From Bacillus gaemokensis (GTDB lineage Bacteria; Bacillota; Bacilli; Bacillales; Bacillaceae_G), in NCBI RefSeq assembly GCF_001590835.1, contig NZ_LTAQ01000005.1, forward strand, positions 1,067-65,066: DNA of 64,000 nt, read 5' to 3'. Every line of letters starts with the position of its first letter. The first letter of the stretch is position 1. The notes under the pieces were generated by a model. That model was given only the letters and a program-made list of their open reading frames with translations. It ran no database searches and was not told the origin of the DNA. Of this stretch, positions 53,050-64,000 are shown in pieces. Position numbers and translations under genes: made by a program.

Positions 53050-53150
53050 TGAAAGCGTTTTATACCATGGAAAATAAAAAAGACCATGAAATATAGAAAG
53101 GTACTCTTTCCATGCTCCATAGTCGTATACTCTAATTCTCCATGACTTTC
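53050..53150 (-). promoter_or_regulatory. glpT leader: cre, intrinsic terminator, possible GlpP target
   Basis: On the minus strand GACTATG (53124-53118) pairs with CATGGTC (53088-53082), with an inner GAAAG/CTTTC stem, followed by TTTTTT (about 53080-53071). The repeats ATGGAG and GAAAG further upstream (53150-53138) could form a competing fold. A cre-like TGAAAGCGTTTTAT lies at 53050-53063 (plus strand), between terminator and start codon. Confidence 0.6.
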
Positions 53151-53293
53151 AATATTAACTTCGTCAAAAATTATACAACTTTGTGACAACTTTGTAAACG
53201 TTTTTATAAATAAAAGGTATTGACGAAATTAATTAGAGGAATTAATATTTAAATACATTAACTATTTTATTGTTTAAATAAGAGGTGGAAAAC

Positions 53294-53752
53294 ATGCCAA
53301 ATGATATGACTCATATTGATAAAATTCAAGCTCTAACATTCTCTATAGGAAAGAAAATGCAAACAGAGCTACTAGAACAGTTACAAGCATCAGGACTTAC
53401 ACCACCGCAGTTTTATATTTTGAAGATTTTAGATCATTATGGTGCTTCAAGAGCGACAAAGCTGGCGAAAAAAATGTATGTGAAGCCAAGTGCAATTACA
53501 GTGATGATTGATCGTTTAATTGATCAAGAATGGGTGCTGCGCTATCATGACAAAGATGATCGCCGTGTTGTTATTATTGAGCTAACAAAGAAGGGGAAAG
53601 CTACATTAGAAGAAGCGATGGCTGCTCGTAATCAGCATATTGCAAAGTACTTCTCACAATTGGAATTACAGGAAAGAGAAGATTTATTACGCTTATTTGA
53701 AAAGTTAGAAGCCATTATTTGTGGGGCATCTGAGAAAAAAGAGAAAAACTAA
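53294..53752 (+). CDS. MarR-family regulator
   Basis: A 152-residue MarR protein with winged helix: LQASGLTPPQFYILKILDHY, ATKLAKKMYVKPSAITVMID and wing KDDRRVVIIELTKKG. The start is ATG 53294 behind AAGAGGTGG. It lies 19 bases before an EmrB/QacA exporter and probably represses the pair until a drug-like ligand binds. An inverted repeat ATTTAAA...TTTAAAT (about 53247-53280) directly upstream is a candidate operator. Confidence 0.9.
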   Translation: MPNDMTHIDKIQALTFSIGKKMQTELLEQLQASGLTPPQFYILKILDHYGASRATKLAKKMYVKPSAITVMIDRLIDQEWVLRYHDKDDRRVVIIELTKKGKATLEEAMAARNQHIAKYFSQLELQEREDLLRLFEKLEAIICGASEKKEKN

Positions 53753-53762
53753 ATGGAATTGA

Positions 53763-55388
<1,626 letters not shown>

Positions 55389-55391
55389 TAA

Positions 55392-55424
55392 GAAAAAAGC
55401 ATCACCTTACGGTGGTGCTTTTTT
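55392..55424 (+). terminator. Terminator of the marR-exporter operon
   Basis: AAAAGCATCACC / GGTGGTGCTTTT stem followed by TT. Confidence 0.88.
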
Positions 55425-55463
55425 AGTAATGTATAACATACAATCTTTTTTAGTTAGAAATGA

Positions 55464-55512
55464 TTGACGTATTTTTCTAAATACGTTATATTGTTTTGTG
55501 TAAACGGTTACA
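55464..55512 (+). promoter_or_regulatory. rbs promoter and cre/RbsR operator
   Basis: TTGACG (55464-55469), 17 bp, TATATT (55487-55492). The palindrome TGTAAACGGTTACA (55499-55512) sits at the start of transcription; it is a good cre and also has the form of a LacI-family operator, so CcpA and RbsR may share it. Confidence 0.85.
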
Positions 55513-55532
55513 GAGAATGGAGAGGGAAGAGA

Positions 55533-56504
55533 ATGAGTACGATTAAAGATGTAGCAAAATTAGCGGGAGTATCTGTTGCGACCGTTTCCAGAGTGTTAAA
55601 TAAGAATGGATACGTTCATGAGGATACGTTAAAAAAAGTAGAACGAGCAATTGAACTGCTAGATTATAAGCCTAGTACAGTAGCACGTTCTTTGTATAAT
55701 AAAAAATCTCGTTTAATTGGTTTGGTCGTTCCAAATATCGTAAATCCATTCTTTCCAGAAGTTGCTCGTGCCGTAGAAGATGTAGCACATAAACAAGGAT
55801 ATACAGTTGTACTTTGTAATTCTGATGAAAGTTTAGAAAAAGAGAAACAATATATCGATGTGCTCAGACAGAATAATGTAGACGGTTTTATTGTGGCGAC
55901 AAATCCACAAAACAGTATGAATTACATGAACTTGTCTGTACCAATTGTTGCGATTGACCGCATGTTTAATGAGCGTATACCTACGGTGTATGCGGATAAC
56001 TATGTAGGAAGTCAAGAAGCGACAAAGTTATTGTTAGAAAAAGGCTGCAAACACATTGCGCATATTCGTGGACCACGTGATGTTAGCACAGCAAATGAGC
56101 GTTTTGAAGGTTTTGTAGATGTTATTACACAATATGGGCTTCCTTATATGATTGCGGAGAGTACATTTAATCCCACTGATAGCGAGCGTGTGGCAAGGGA
56201 ACTACTAGAAGAACATCCACATATTGATGGTATTGTTGCCGGAAATGATCTGATTGCAATTGGTGTAGTGAAAGCAGCATTACAGAAAGGGATTTCTATT
56301 CCAGGTGATTTGCAAATTATTGGATTTGATGGTATTTCTTTAACAGAAATGATGTACCCATCTCTTACAACAGTTGCGCAGCCTATTTATGAAATGGGGC
56401 GAATTGCAACAGAATTATTGCTAGAGCAAATGGAAGGGAATCAATTAGACACAGAACATTATCGTTTACCGATTGAAATTATAGAACGAAATACAACGAA
56501 GTAA
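55533..56504 (+). CDS. rbsR: Ribose operon repressor RbsR (LacI family)
   Basis: A 323-residue LacI-type repressor. The DNA-binding head is STIKDVAKLAGVSVATVSRV plus the hinge DYKPSTVARSLYNKKS. The effector domain (VVPNIVNPFFPEVARAVED, GIVAGNDLIAIGVVKAALQK) binds a sugar. The start is ATG 55533 behind GAGAGGG; the longer ORF upstream would run through the promoter. First gene of the ribose operon. Confidence 0.93.
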   Translation: MSTIKDVAKLAGVSVATVSRVLNKNGYVHEDTLKKVERAIELLDYKPSTVARSLYNKKSRLIGLVVPNIVNPFFPEVARAVEDVAHKQGYTVVLCNSDESLEKEKQYIDVLRQNNVDGFIVATNPQNSMNYMNLSVPIVAIDRMFNERIPTVYADNYVGSQEATKLLLEKGCKHIAHIRGPRDVSTANERFEGFVDVITQYGLPYMIAESTFNPTDSERVARELLEEHPHIDGIVAGNDLIAIGVVKAALQKGISIPGDLQIIGFDGISLTEMMYPSLTTVAQPIYEMGRIATELLLEQMEGNQLDTEHYRLPIEIIERNTTK

Positions 56505-56517
56505 GGAGATGAGATAT

Positions 56518-57414
56518 ATGCCAAATATTGCAGTAGTAGGCAGTATTTCAATGGATTTAGTCGCTGTTTCAAAAAAGCGACCAAAAGCAGGAGAAACAGT
56601 GATTGGGGAAGCGTTTCACACAGTTCCTGGAGGAAAAGGAGCTAATCAGGCTGTTGCCGCGGCTAGACTAGGTGCAAATGTAGCAATGGTTGGAGCTGTA
56701 GGAAATGATGATTATGGTAAAGTGGTTAGAAATAATTTAGAGAATGAGCGTATTTTTATTGATTATGTGGTACCGGTTACAGATGAGACGACAGGGATTG
56801 CTCATATTGTTTTAGCAGAAGAAGATAACAGTATCGTCGTTGTACAAGGTGCAAATCGTCTTGTGAATCAGCAAATTGTGGGTCGTGCAAAAAATCTTCT
56901 TGTAAAAGCTGATATGGTCATTCTTCAGTTGGAAATTCCGTTAGAAACAGTGGAATACGTTCTTGATATTTGTGTGGAACACAAAATTCCCGTTATGCTA
57001 AATCCAGCTCCGGCACAATTGTTGTCAGCTGGTATTTTGGAAAAGGCGACATACATTACACCGAATGAACACGAGTGCCGCATTGTATTAGATGATTTTA
57101 CATCACCAATTGAAGAGTTGCTTGCGAAATATCCAAATAAGTTGCTGATGACAGAAGGTGACAAAGGGGTTCGCTTCCATAATGGTACAGAGATTGTTCA
57201 TGTTCCAAGTATTTCTGTAGAAGTAGTGGATACGACAGGAGCTGGTGACACATTTAACGGTGCGTTAGCAGTAGCGCTTTCTGAAGGAGAAACATTGCAA
57301 AAGGCAATTCGTTTTGCAAACATCGCTGGTGGCCTTTCCGTAACGAAGCTTGGGGCACAAGGTGGTATGCCAACAAGGAAAAGATTACGAGAAGTACAGG
57401 TGATTGTCGGATGA
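56518..57414 (+). CDS. rbsK: Ribokinase
   Basis: A 298-residue PfkB-family kinase that phosphorylates D-ribose to ribose-5-phosphate. [20 protein letters not shown] and [16 protein letters not shown] are the first signature; [16 protein letters not shown] is the second, with catalytic D244. ATG 56518 is 10 bases from AAGGAG; ATG 56509 is too close. Confidence 0.94.
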   Translation: MPNIAVVGSISMDLVAVSKKRPKAGETVIGEAFHTVPGGKGANQAVAAARLGANVAMVGAVGNDDYGKVVRNNLENERIFIDYVVPVTDETTGIAHIVLAEEDNSIVVVQGANRLVNQQIVGRAKNLLVKADMVILQLEIPLETVEYVLDICVEHKIPVMLNPAPAQLLSAGILEKATYITPNEHECRIVLDDFTSPIEELLAKYPNKLLMTEGDKGVRFHNGTEIVHVPSISVEVVDTTGAGDTFNGALAVALSEGETLQKAIRFANIAGGLSVTKLGAQGGMPTRKRLREVQVIVG

Positions 57415-57806
57415 AGAAACATGGTGTATTAAATAGTGAAATCGCAGCAGTACTTGCTTCACTTGGGCATACGGATACAATTGTCATTGCCGATTGTGGT
57501 TTGCCAATTCCAGATGGAGTGAAACGAATTGATTTAGCACTAGAACTTGGGAAACCGTCTTTTTTAGATGTATTACAAGTTGTGATAGCAGATATGGCAA
57601 TTGAAAAATTAACATTAGCAGAAGAAATCAATACGTATAACATAGAGGTAATTAAAGAAATAGAGTTGTGCTTGAAAGAAGTTGCTTTTGAATATGTATC
57701 TCATGAAGAGTTTAAAGAGCGTACAAAAATGGCGAAAGTAATCATTCGCACGGGAGAAGCAACGCCATATGCGAATATCATTTTACACGCAGGCGTGATT
57801 TTTTAA
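57411..57806 (+). CDS. rbsD: D-ribose pyranase
   Basis: A 131-residue RbsD protein that converts pyranose and furanose forms of ribose. The conserved His20 is in [19 protein letters not shown], a hallmark of the family. It overlaps rbsK by 4 bases (ATGA). Confidence 0.95.
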   Translation: MKKHGVLNSEIAAVLASLGHTDTIVIADCGLPIPDGVKRIDLALELGKPSFLDVLQVVIADMAIEKLTLAEEINTYNIEVIKEIELCLKEVAFEYVSHEEFKERTKMAKVIIRTGEATPYANIILHAGVIF

Positions 57807-57824
57807 TAAAGGGATGTGGTGAGA

Positions 57825-59309
57825 ATGCGTATTGAAATGAAAAATATTTCAAAGGCGTTCAATGGCAATCCTGTTTTGAAAAACGCACAGTTTTGTATTG
57901 AAACAGGAGAAGTCCATGCATTAATGGGGGAAAATGGAGCGGGCAAATCGACGCTCATGAAAATTTTAACAGGTGTGTATACGAAAGATGGTGGTCAAGT
58001 CACCATTGATGGACAAGAACAAACTTTTAAAAATGCGAAAGAAGCAGAAGAGTACGGGATTGCTTTTATCCATCAAGAATTGAACATACTGCCAAATTTA
58101 ACAGTTGCTGAAAATATGTTTCTTGGAAAAGAACTGATGTATGGGAAAACAGGTATCCTGCGTACTCGCCAAATGAATGCTACCGCGCAGCAACAATTAG
58201 CAAATCTAGGGCTCCATGTAAAAGGAGCTATGCTCGCGGGAGAGCTATCGGTTGGGCAACAGCAAATTATTGAGATAGGTAAAGCTTTAATGACAAATGC
58301 GAGCGTTATCATTATGGATGAGCCTACAGCAGCGTTAACTGATCGGGAAATTGAAACGCTCTTTACGGTTATTAACAAATTACGTAAAGAAGGAGTATCA
58401 TTTGTTTATATTTCACACCGTATGGAAGAAATCTTTTCAATCTGTGATGCTATTACCATTTTACGTGATGGTGAATATGTCGGAACGAGGTTAATTCCTG
58501 AAACGTCATTTGATGAAGTAGTAAGTATGATGGTTGGTCGTAGTATTGGTGAACGTTATCCAGAGCGAAATGCGAAAATTGGTGAAGTTATTTTTGAAAT
58601 GCGAAACGGAACGAAGAAGGGGAAGTTTGAAAATATTTCGTTTCAAGTTAGAAAAGGTGAAATTCTTGGTGTCGCTGGATTAATGGGAGCCGGTCGCACA
58701 GATATTATGAAAGCGATTTTTGGATATGAACCGCTAGATTCAGGGCAAATATTTATAAATGGACGCGAGGTAAAGATTGATAGTCCAATTGATGCAATAC
58801 GGCAACGAATTGCTTTTATCACTGAGGATAGAAAATCAGAAGGGCTTGTATTAGATTTTTCTATTCGTGAAAATTTAGCATTGCCAAACTTAGAAAGTCT
58901 TTCAAAAGGTAGTGTAATGGATAAAGGAACGGAAGAGCAGTTTACAGCTGATATGATGAAGCTTCTTAATGTAAAAGCGGCAAATGGAGAACAAGCAGTC
59001 AAATCACTTTCTGGTGGGAACCAGCAAAAGATTGTGATTGCAAAATGGCTTGGGATCCATCCGCAGCTATTAATTTTAGATGAGCCAACAAGGGGCGTAG
59101 ATGTTGGTGCGAAAAAAGAAATCTATTCTATTATGAACAAGCTCACAAATCAAGGGGATGCCGTTATAATGGTTTCATCTGAACTACCTGAAGTATTAGG
59201 GATGAGCGATCGTATTCTTGTTATTCATGAAGGAAAAGTGGGCGGTATCTTAGAAAAAGATGAAGCAACGCAAGAGTCCATTATGGCATTAGCTACAGGG
59301 GGAGAATAA
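57825..59309 (+). CDS. rbsA: Ribose ABC importer ATPase
   Basis: A 494-residue double ATPase. First domain Walker [10 protein letters not shown], signature [15 protein letters not shown], Walker [12 protein letters not shown]. The second domain is at about 240-494 with signature [15 protein letters not shown] and Walker [20 protein letters not shown]; its P-loop is degenerate ([10 protein letters not shown]), as usual in this family. The start is ATG 57825. Confidence 0.95.
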   Translation: MRIEMKNISKAFNGNPVLKNAQFCIETGEVHALMGENGAGKSTLMKILTGVYTKDGGQVTIDGQEQTFKNAKEAEEYGIAFIHQELNILPNLTVAENMFLGKELMYGKTGILRTRQMNATAQQQLANLGLHVKGAMLAGELSVGQQQIIEIGKALMTNASVIIMDEPTAALTDREIETLFTVINKLRKEGVSFVYISHRMEEIFSICDAITILRDGEYVGTRLIPETSFDEVVSMMVGRSIGERYPERNAKIGEVIFEMRNGTKKGKFENISFQVRKGEILGVAGLMGAGRTDIMKAIFGYEPLDSGQIFINGREVKIDSPIDAIRQRIAFITEDRKSEGLVLDFSIRENLALPNLESLSKGSVMDKGTEEQFTADMMKLLNVKAANGEQAVKSLSGGNQQKIVIAKWLGIHPQLLILDEPTRGVDVGAKKEIYSIMNKLTNQGDAVIMVSSELPEVLGMSDRILVIHEGKVGGILEKDEATQESIMALATGGE

Positions 59310-59312
59310 GTT

Positions 59313-60248
59313 ATGGCTAAAAAGGGGAATGTATTGCAACAACTGGGTTCTTTAATTGGATTGGTGCTAATTATTGTAGTCATTACAGCATTAAATCCAT
59401 CGTTTATTGAAATTCCAAATTTATTTAATATCTTGCGCCAAGTATCGATTAATGCACTTATTGCATTTGGAATGACCTTCGTTATTTTAACAGGGGGTAT
59501 TGACTTATCGGTAGGTTCTATTTTAGCATTATCAAGTGCACTTGTTGCTGGAATGATGGCAAGTGGCATGGATCCGTTCCTTGCAATGGCTGTTGGATTA
59601 CTTGCAGGTCTTGTAATGGGAATTGTAAACGGTATCATCATTGCGAAAGGAAAAGTAGCACCATTTATTGCGACATTAGCAACAATGACTATTTTTCGCG
59701 GGCTTACGCTTGTTTACATGGACGGACGTCCGATCACTGGCCTTGGTGATCACTTAATGTTTCAAATGTTCGGCCGTGGTTACTTCCTTGGTATTCCTGT
59801 ACCAGCTGTAACGATGATGATTGCTTTTGCTGCATTGTACTTTATTTTAAAGAAAACAACGTTTGGTCGCCGTACTTTTGCAATTGGTGGAAATGAAGAA
59901 GCAGCGGCACTATCAGGTATTAATGTAACGAGAATAAAAGTAATGATTTATGGTCTTTCCGGAATTTTGGCAGCGCTTGCAGGTATTGTATTAACATCAC
60001 GTTTAGATTCTGCACAGCCAACTGCCGGTTCTTCTTACGAATTAGATGCAATTGCTGCGGTTGTGTTAGGAGGAACAAGTCTTTCTGGCGGAAGAGGTTG
60101 GATTGTTGGTACATTCATTGGCGTACTCATTATCGGTGTGTTAAATAATGGCCTAAATTTATTAGGAGTATCTTCTTTCTTCCAACAAGTTGTAAAAGGG
60201 CTTGTTATCTTACTTGCTGTATTAATTGATCGTCGAAAAGAAGCATAA
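59313..60248 (+). CDS. rbsC: Ribose ABC importer permease
   Basis: A 311-residue permease with about 10 helices. VILTGGIDLSVGSILALSSA and ALSGINVTRIKVMIYGLSGI are the family signatures. The gene starts 3 bases after rbsA. Confidence 0.95.
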   Translation: MAKKGNVLQQLGSLIGLVLIIVVITALNPSFIEIPNLFNILRQVSINALIAFGMTFVILTGGIDLSVGSILALSSALVAGMMASGMDPFLAMAVGLLAGLVMGIVNGIIIAKGKVAPFIATLATMTIFRGLTLVYMDGRPITGLGDHLMFQMFGRGYFLGIPVPAVTMMIAFAALYFILKKTTFGRRTFAIGGNEEAAALSGINVTRIKVMIYGLSGILAALAGIVLTSRLDSAQPTAGSSYELDAIAAVVLGGTSLSGGRGWIVGTFIGVLIIGVLNNGLNLLGVSSFFQQVVKGLVILLAVLIDRRKEA

Positions 60249-60263
60249 TGGAGGGGACATTAT

Positions 60264-61187
60264 ATGAAAAAATGGTTGCTTATACTCGTTGCGTTTATCA
60301 TGGTAATCACTGTTGGTTGTTCAATGGAACCACCGGAATGGGCAAAGGATTCTAGCGATAAAGGTCGAAATAAAACTATTAAAGTTGGGTTTTCTGTGTC
60401 CACTTTAAATAATCCATTTTTCGTCACGTTGAAAAAAGGTGCAGAAAAGAAAGCAAAAGATAGTGGCATTGAATTAATTGCCGTCGATGCACAAAATGAT
60501 GCAGCAAAGCAAACAAACGATGTCGAAGATTTAATTCAAAAAGGCGTTGATGTAGTTGTTATTAACCCAACAGATTCAGATGCTGTTGCCTCAGCAGTAA
60601 GTGCAGCAAATGCGGCAAATATTCCTGTTATTACAGTAGACCGTGTTGCGAATTCAGGGAAAGTCGTTTCTCATATTGCTTCAGATAATGTAGAGGGTGG
60701 AAAAATGGCAGGTGAATACATTCGTGAACTTGTTGGAGAAGGAATGAATGTTGCTGAGCTAGAAGGAATTCCAGGATCTTCTGCTGCTCGCGAGCGTGGG
60801 AAAGGATTCCATAAAATCGCTGACAAAGGGTTAAAAATCGCTGCCAAGCAAGCAGCCGATTTTGATCGTGCTAAAGGCTTATCGGTTATGGAAAATATTT
60901 TGCAAGCAAATGGTGAAATAAAAGCAGTATTTGCTCATAACGATGAAATGGCATTAGGTGCACTTGAAGCGTTAAAATCTGCTGGGAAAACAGATGTGAT
61001 TGTTGTTGGATTTGATGCAACAGACGACGCTGTGAAAGCGGTTAATGATGGGCGTATGACAGCAACTGTTGCACAAAAACCAGAATTAATCGGAGAGAAG
61101 GCGATGGAAACAGCAAAACAAGTGAACCAAGGTAAAAAAGTGGAAAAATTCATTCCGATTGAATTAGAGCTTATTAAGAAAAAATAA
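60264..61187 (+). CDS. rbsB: Ribose-binding lipoprotein
   Basis: A 307-residue substrate-binding lipoprotein with lipobox ITVGC (Cys about 20). It has a periplasmic-binding type I fold: [60 protein letters not shown]. It hands ribose to RbsC. RBS GGAGGGG. Confidence 0.94.
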   Translation: MKKWLLILVAFIMVITVGCSMEPPEWAKDSSDKGRNKTIKVGFSVSTLNNPFFVTLKKGAEKKAKDSGIELIAVDAQNDAAKQTNDVEDLIQKGVDVVVINPTDSDAVASAVSAANAANIPVITVDRVANSGKVVSHIASDNVEGGKMAGEYIRELVGEGMNVAELEGIPGSSAARERGKGFHKIADKGLKIAAKQAADFDRAKGLSVMENILQANGEIKAVFAHNDEMALGALEALKSAGKTDVIVVGFDATDDAVKAVNDGRMTATVAQKPELIGEKAMETAKQVNQGKKVEKFIPIELELIKKK

Positions 61188-61222
61188 AATATAAATTTAC
61201 ATTTAGAAAGGGAGAAAAACAA

Positions 61223-61899
<677 letters not shown>

Positions 61900-61900
<1 letters not shown>

Positions 61901-61938
61901 CCTAGGGTTAACATTATGTTAATTCTAGGGTTTTTTTA
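61900..61938 (+). terminator. Terminator of the rbs operon
   Basis: CCTAGG-TTAACA / TGTTAA-CTAGG stem followed by TTTTTTT. Confidence 0.85.
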
Positions 61939-61966
61939 TTTGGAAAACAATGAATAAAAGAATTTT

Positions 61967-61982
61967 CATGCAATTATGCATA
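61967..61982. promoter_or_regulatory. PlcR box (one mismatch) upstream of inhA
   Basis: CATGCAATTATGCATA matches the PlcR consensus TATGNANNNNTNCATA except for the first base. It lies 310 bases before the inhA start. The intervening 61983-62291 has no ORF I trust; a stem around 62063-62095 (CCAGT...ACTGG) may be part of a structured leader. Confidence 0.6.
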
Positions 61983-62291
61983 TTGCCTTTTAAATTTTCT
62001 ATCTAAGTTATTTAATATGTAATACATAATTCTTTTTTGAGTTTTTTTGACATGAGATGAATAACCAGTACGGAGTCTGACCAGAAGACTGGAGGGCATG
62101 ATTCTATAAAGGGATAATCATTATTTCATCGCTTATAGAACTATGTCTTTTTTCTAGTTTATATAGAGGGGGAGGACAAGAGAACTGCTGTTTCACGGCC
62201 ATGTTATGGAACTTATATATTTTTATGTATCCCGTATAATTAATTATCTGAATTTTAAGTTTTAGTAAAAGTGATAAGGGAGGAACTAGCA

Positions 62292-64000
62292 ATGAAAAGA
62301 AAAACACCATTTAAAGTGCTTTCATCTTTGGTAATCACAACAATGCTTGGTTGCACATTTGCAATTGGTACATCATCAGCTTATGCGGAAACACCATCTG
62401 AATCAAAAGGGGATTTTTCAAAAACGCTAATTGATAATAATTTAATTCAAGAAGAGCGCTTGGCCGAAGCTTTAAAAGAACGTGGAACAATTGATTCATC
62501 CGCATCCAAAGAAGAGACACAAAAGGCTGTAGAGAAATATATTGAAAAAAAGAAAGGGGATCAGCCAAATAAAGAAATTCTTCCAGGTGATCCTGCTAAA
62601 GAAGCGTCTGATTTTGTGAAAAAAGTAAAAGAAAAAAAGATGGAAGAAAAGGAAACTGTGAAGAAATCTGTACAAGATGCTAACGCAGAACAAGCAACTT
62701 TACCAAAGCAAAAACAGTTAAATGGAAAAGTACCAACTTCTCCAGCAAAGCAAGCGCCATATAACGGAGCTGTTCGAACAGATAAAGTACTTGTACTGCT
62801 TGTTGAGTTTAGTGATTATAAACATAATAATATCGAACAAACACCTGGTTATATGTATTCGAAAGATTTTAGTAGAGAACATTATCAAAAAATGTTATTT
62901 GGTAATGAACCATTTACATTGTTTGATGGTTCACAAGTAAAAACATTTAAAAAGTATTATGAGGAACAGTCTGGTGGGAGTTATACGACGGATGGATATG
63001 TAACAGAATGGCTAACTGTTCCTGGGAAAGCAGCAGATTACGGAGCTGATGGTAAGACTGGTCATGATAATAAAGGGCCAAAAGGGGCGCGTGATCTTGT
63101 GAAAGAAGCATTAAAAGCAGCAGCTGAGAAAGGATTAGATTTATCTCAGTTTGACCAGTTTGATCGCTATGATACAAATGGAGATGGTAATCAAAATGAG
63201 TCAGACGGTGTAATTGATCATTTAATGGTCATTCATGCTGGGGTTGGTCAAGAAGCTGGTGGAGGTAAATTAGGAGACGATGCTATTTGGTCACATCGTT
63301 CTAAATTAGCAAAAGACCCAGTTGCAATTGAAGGGACAAAATCAAAAGTTTCATATTGGGATGGAAAAGTGGCGGCACATGATTACACAATTGAGCCTGA
63401 AGATGGTGCAGTTGGTGTGTTTGCTCATGAATTTGGTCATGACCTTGGATTGCCAGATGAATATGATACGAACTACACAGGGAAGGGATCACCTGTTGAA
63501 GCTTGGTCATTAATGAGTGGTGGTAGCTGGACAGGAAGAATCGCAGGTACAGAGCCAACAAGTTTTTCACCGCAAAATAAAGATTTCTTACAAAAAAATA
63601 TGGATGGGAACTGGGCAAATATTGTAGAAATAGATTACGATAAAATAAAACGTGGTGTAGGTTTCCCTACATATATTGATCAGAGTGTTACAAAATCGAG
63701 TCGTCCAGGTCTCGTACGTGTAAATTTACCTGAAAAAAGTATCGAAACCATTAAACCAGCGTCTGGAAAACAAGCATACTATAGTACAAGAGGCGATGAT
63801 CTCCATACAACATTAGAAACACCATTATTTGATTTAACAAAGGCAACAAACGCGAAATATGCTTATAAAGCAAATTATGAACTTGAAGCAGAATGTGATT
63901 TTGTAGAAGTGCACGCTGTGACAGAAGATGGAACAAAAACATTAATTGATACATTAGGTGATAAAGTAATAAAAGGTGATCAAGATACAACAGAAGGAAA
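62292..64000 (+). CDS. inhA2: Immune inhibitor A-type M6 metalloprotease, 3' truncated by window
   Basis: Open for 569 residues to the window end; family length is about 800. A signal peptide of about 33 residues ends near SSAYAETP; a propeptide follows (about 35-150, Lys/Glu-rich), then the M6 catalytic domain. The zinc motif HEFGH is at 379-383 in [17 protein letters not shown], with a calcium-binding-like [16 protein letters not shown] upstream. InhA enzymes cleave host antimicrobial peptides and matrix proteins and are secreted by B. cereus group strains. The PlcR box upstream favours the PlcR-dependent paralogue InhA2. ATG 62292 follows GGGAGG. Confidence 0.92.
   Translation, partial: MKRKTPFKVLSSLVITTMLGCTFAIGTSSAYAETPSESKGDFSKTLIDNNLIQEERLAEALKERGTIDSSASKEETQKAVEKYIEKKKGDQPNKEILPGDPAKEASDFVKKVKEKKMEEKETVKKSVQDANAEQATLPKQKQLNGKVPTSPAKQAPYNGAVRTDKVLVLLVEFSDYKHNNIEQTPGYMYSKDFSREHYQKMLFGNEPFTLFDGSQVKTFKKYYEEQSGGSYTTDGYVTEWLTVPGKAADYGADGKTGHDNKGPKGARDLVKEALKAAAEKGLDLSQFDQFDRYDTNGDGNQNESDGVIDHLMVIHAGVGQEAGGGKLGDDAIWSHRSKLAKDPVAIEGTKSKVSYWDGKVAAHDYTIEPEDGAVGVFAHEFGHDLGLPDEYDTNYTGKGSPVEAWSLMSGGSWTGRIAGTEPTSFSPQNKDFLQKNMDGNWANIVEIDYDKIKRGVGFPTYIDQSVTKSSRPGLVRVNLPEKSIETIKPASGKQAYYSTRGDDLHTTLETPLFDLTKATNAKYAYKANYELEAECDFVEVHAVTEDGTKTLIDTLGDKVIKGDQDTTEG

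Noticed and set aside
63301-63990. Several minus-strand open frames opposite the inhA gene
   Set aside because: All are antisense to a continuous M6 protease frame with its HEFGH motif and have no RBS.

Overview
The window is a low-GC Firmicute chromosome segment that I assign to the Bacillus cereus group. The evidence is an InhA-type M6 metalloprotease preceded by a one-mismatch PlcR box, a CalY/TasA (camelysin) family protein, an SspH spore protein, GerA-type germination genes, good cre, Rex, Fur, TreR and CodY sites, and strong AAGGAGG ribosome binding sites. I see no rRNA, tRNA, CRISPR or prophage. It reads as core chromosome of metabolic and transport operons, with several decayed loci.

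Layout. 1-4.1 kb: broken IS1182-family transposase, Rex-controlled lactate permease, broken ResA-like thioredoxin, ArsR regulator, sspH, amidohydrolase scrap. 4.1-10 kb: peptide transporter dtpT, then a Fur-type divergent siderophore uptake locus (binding protein, two permeases, ATPase). 10-16.6 kb: methyltransferase, threonine catabolism (kbl, tdh), Nudix hydrolase, MoxR/VWA pair. 16.7-22.6 kb: cardiolipin synthase, His-rich repeat protein, PAS-GGDEF-EAL protein, and an amino acid antiporter preceded by a histidine leader-peptide attenuator. 22.8-26.8 kb: trehalose operon treR, treP, treA. 26.8-28.7 kb: remains of a gerA-type operon. 28.9-37 kb: NarL-type two-component system, very large secreted S8 protease, TasA-like protein. 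37-45.5 kb: APH-family kinase, Na+/alanine symporter, glnQHMP-type ABC importer, amino acid permease plus OsmC, HIT protein. 45.5-55.4 kb: OmpR-type two-component system, divergent His/Met-rich lipoprotein, SulP transporter, Usp, a 39-aa membrane peptide, glpT with a terminator-containing leader, MarR plus drug exporter. 55.4-61.9 kb: rbsRKDACB with a transaldolase-like gene. 61.9-64 kb: start of inhA, running off the window.

The most interesting item is the leader at 22.42-22.6 kb (minus strand). An 18-codon ORF with four consecutive His codons is followed by five RNA segments that can pair in mutually exclusive ways (1:2, 2:3, 3:4, 4:5), the last pair being a strong terminator in front of an APC-family permease. 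This is ribosome-mediated attenuation architecture in a group where such control usually uses T-boxes. Recurrent themes are sugar and amino-acid uptake under carbon and CodY-type control, secreted proteolysis, and small decayed genes: at least five remnants, two of them broken by tandem duplication or a homopolymer indel.
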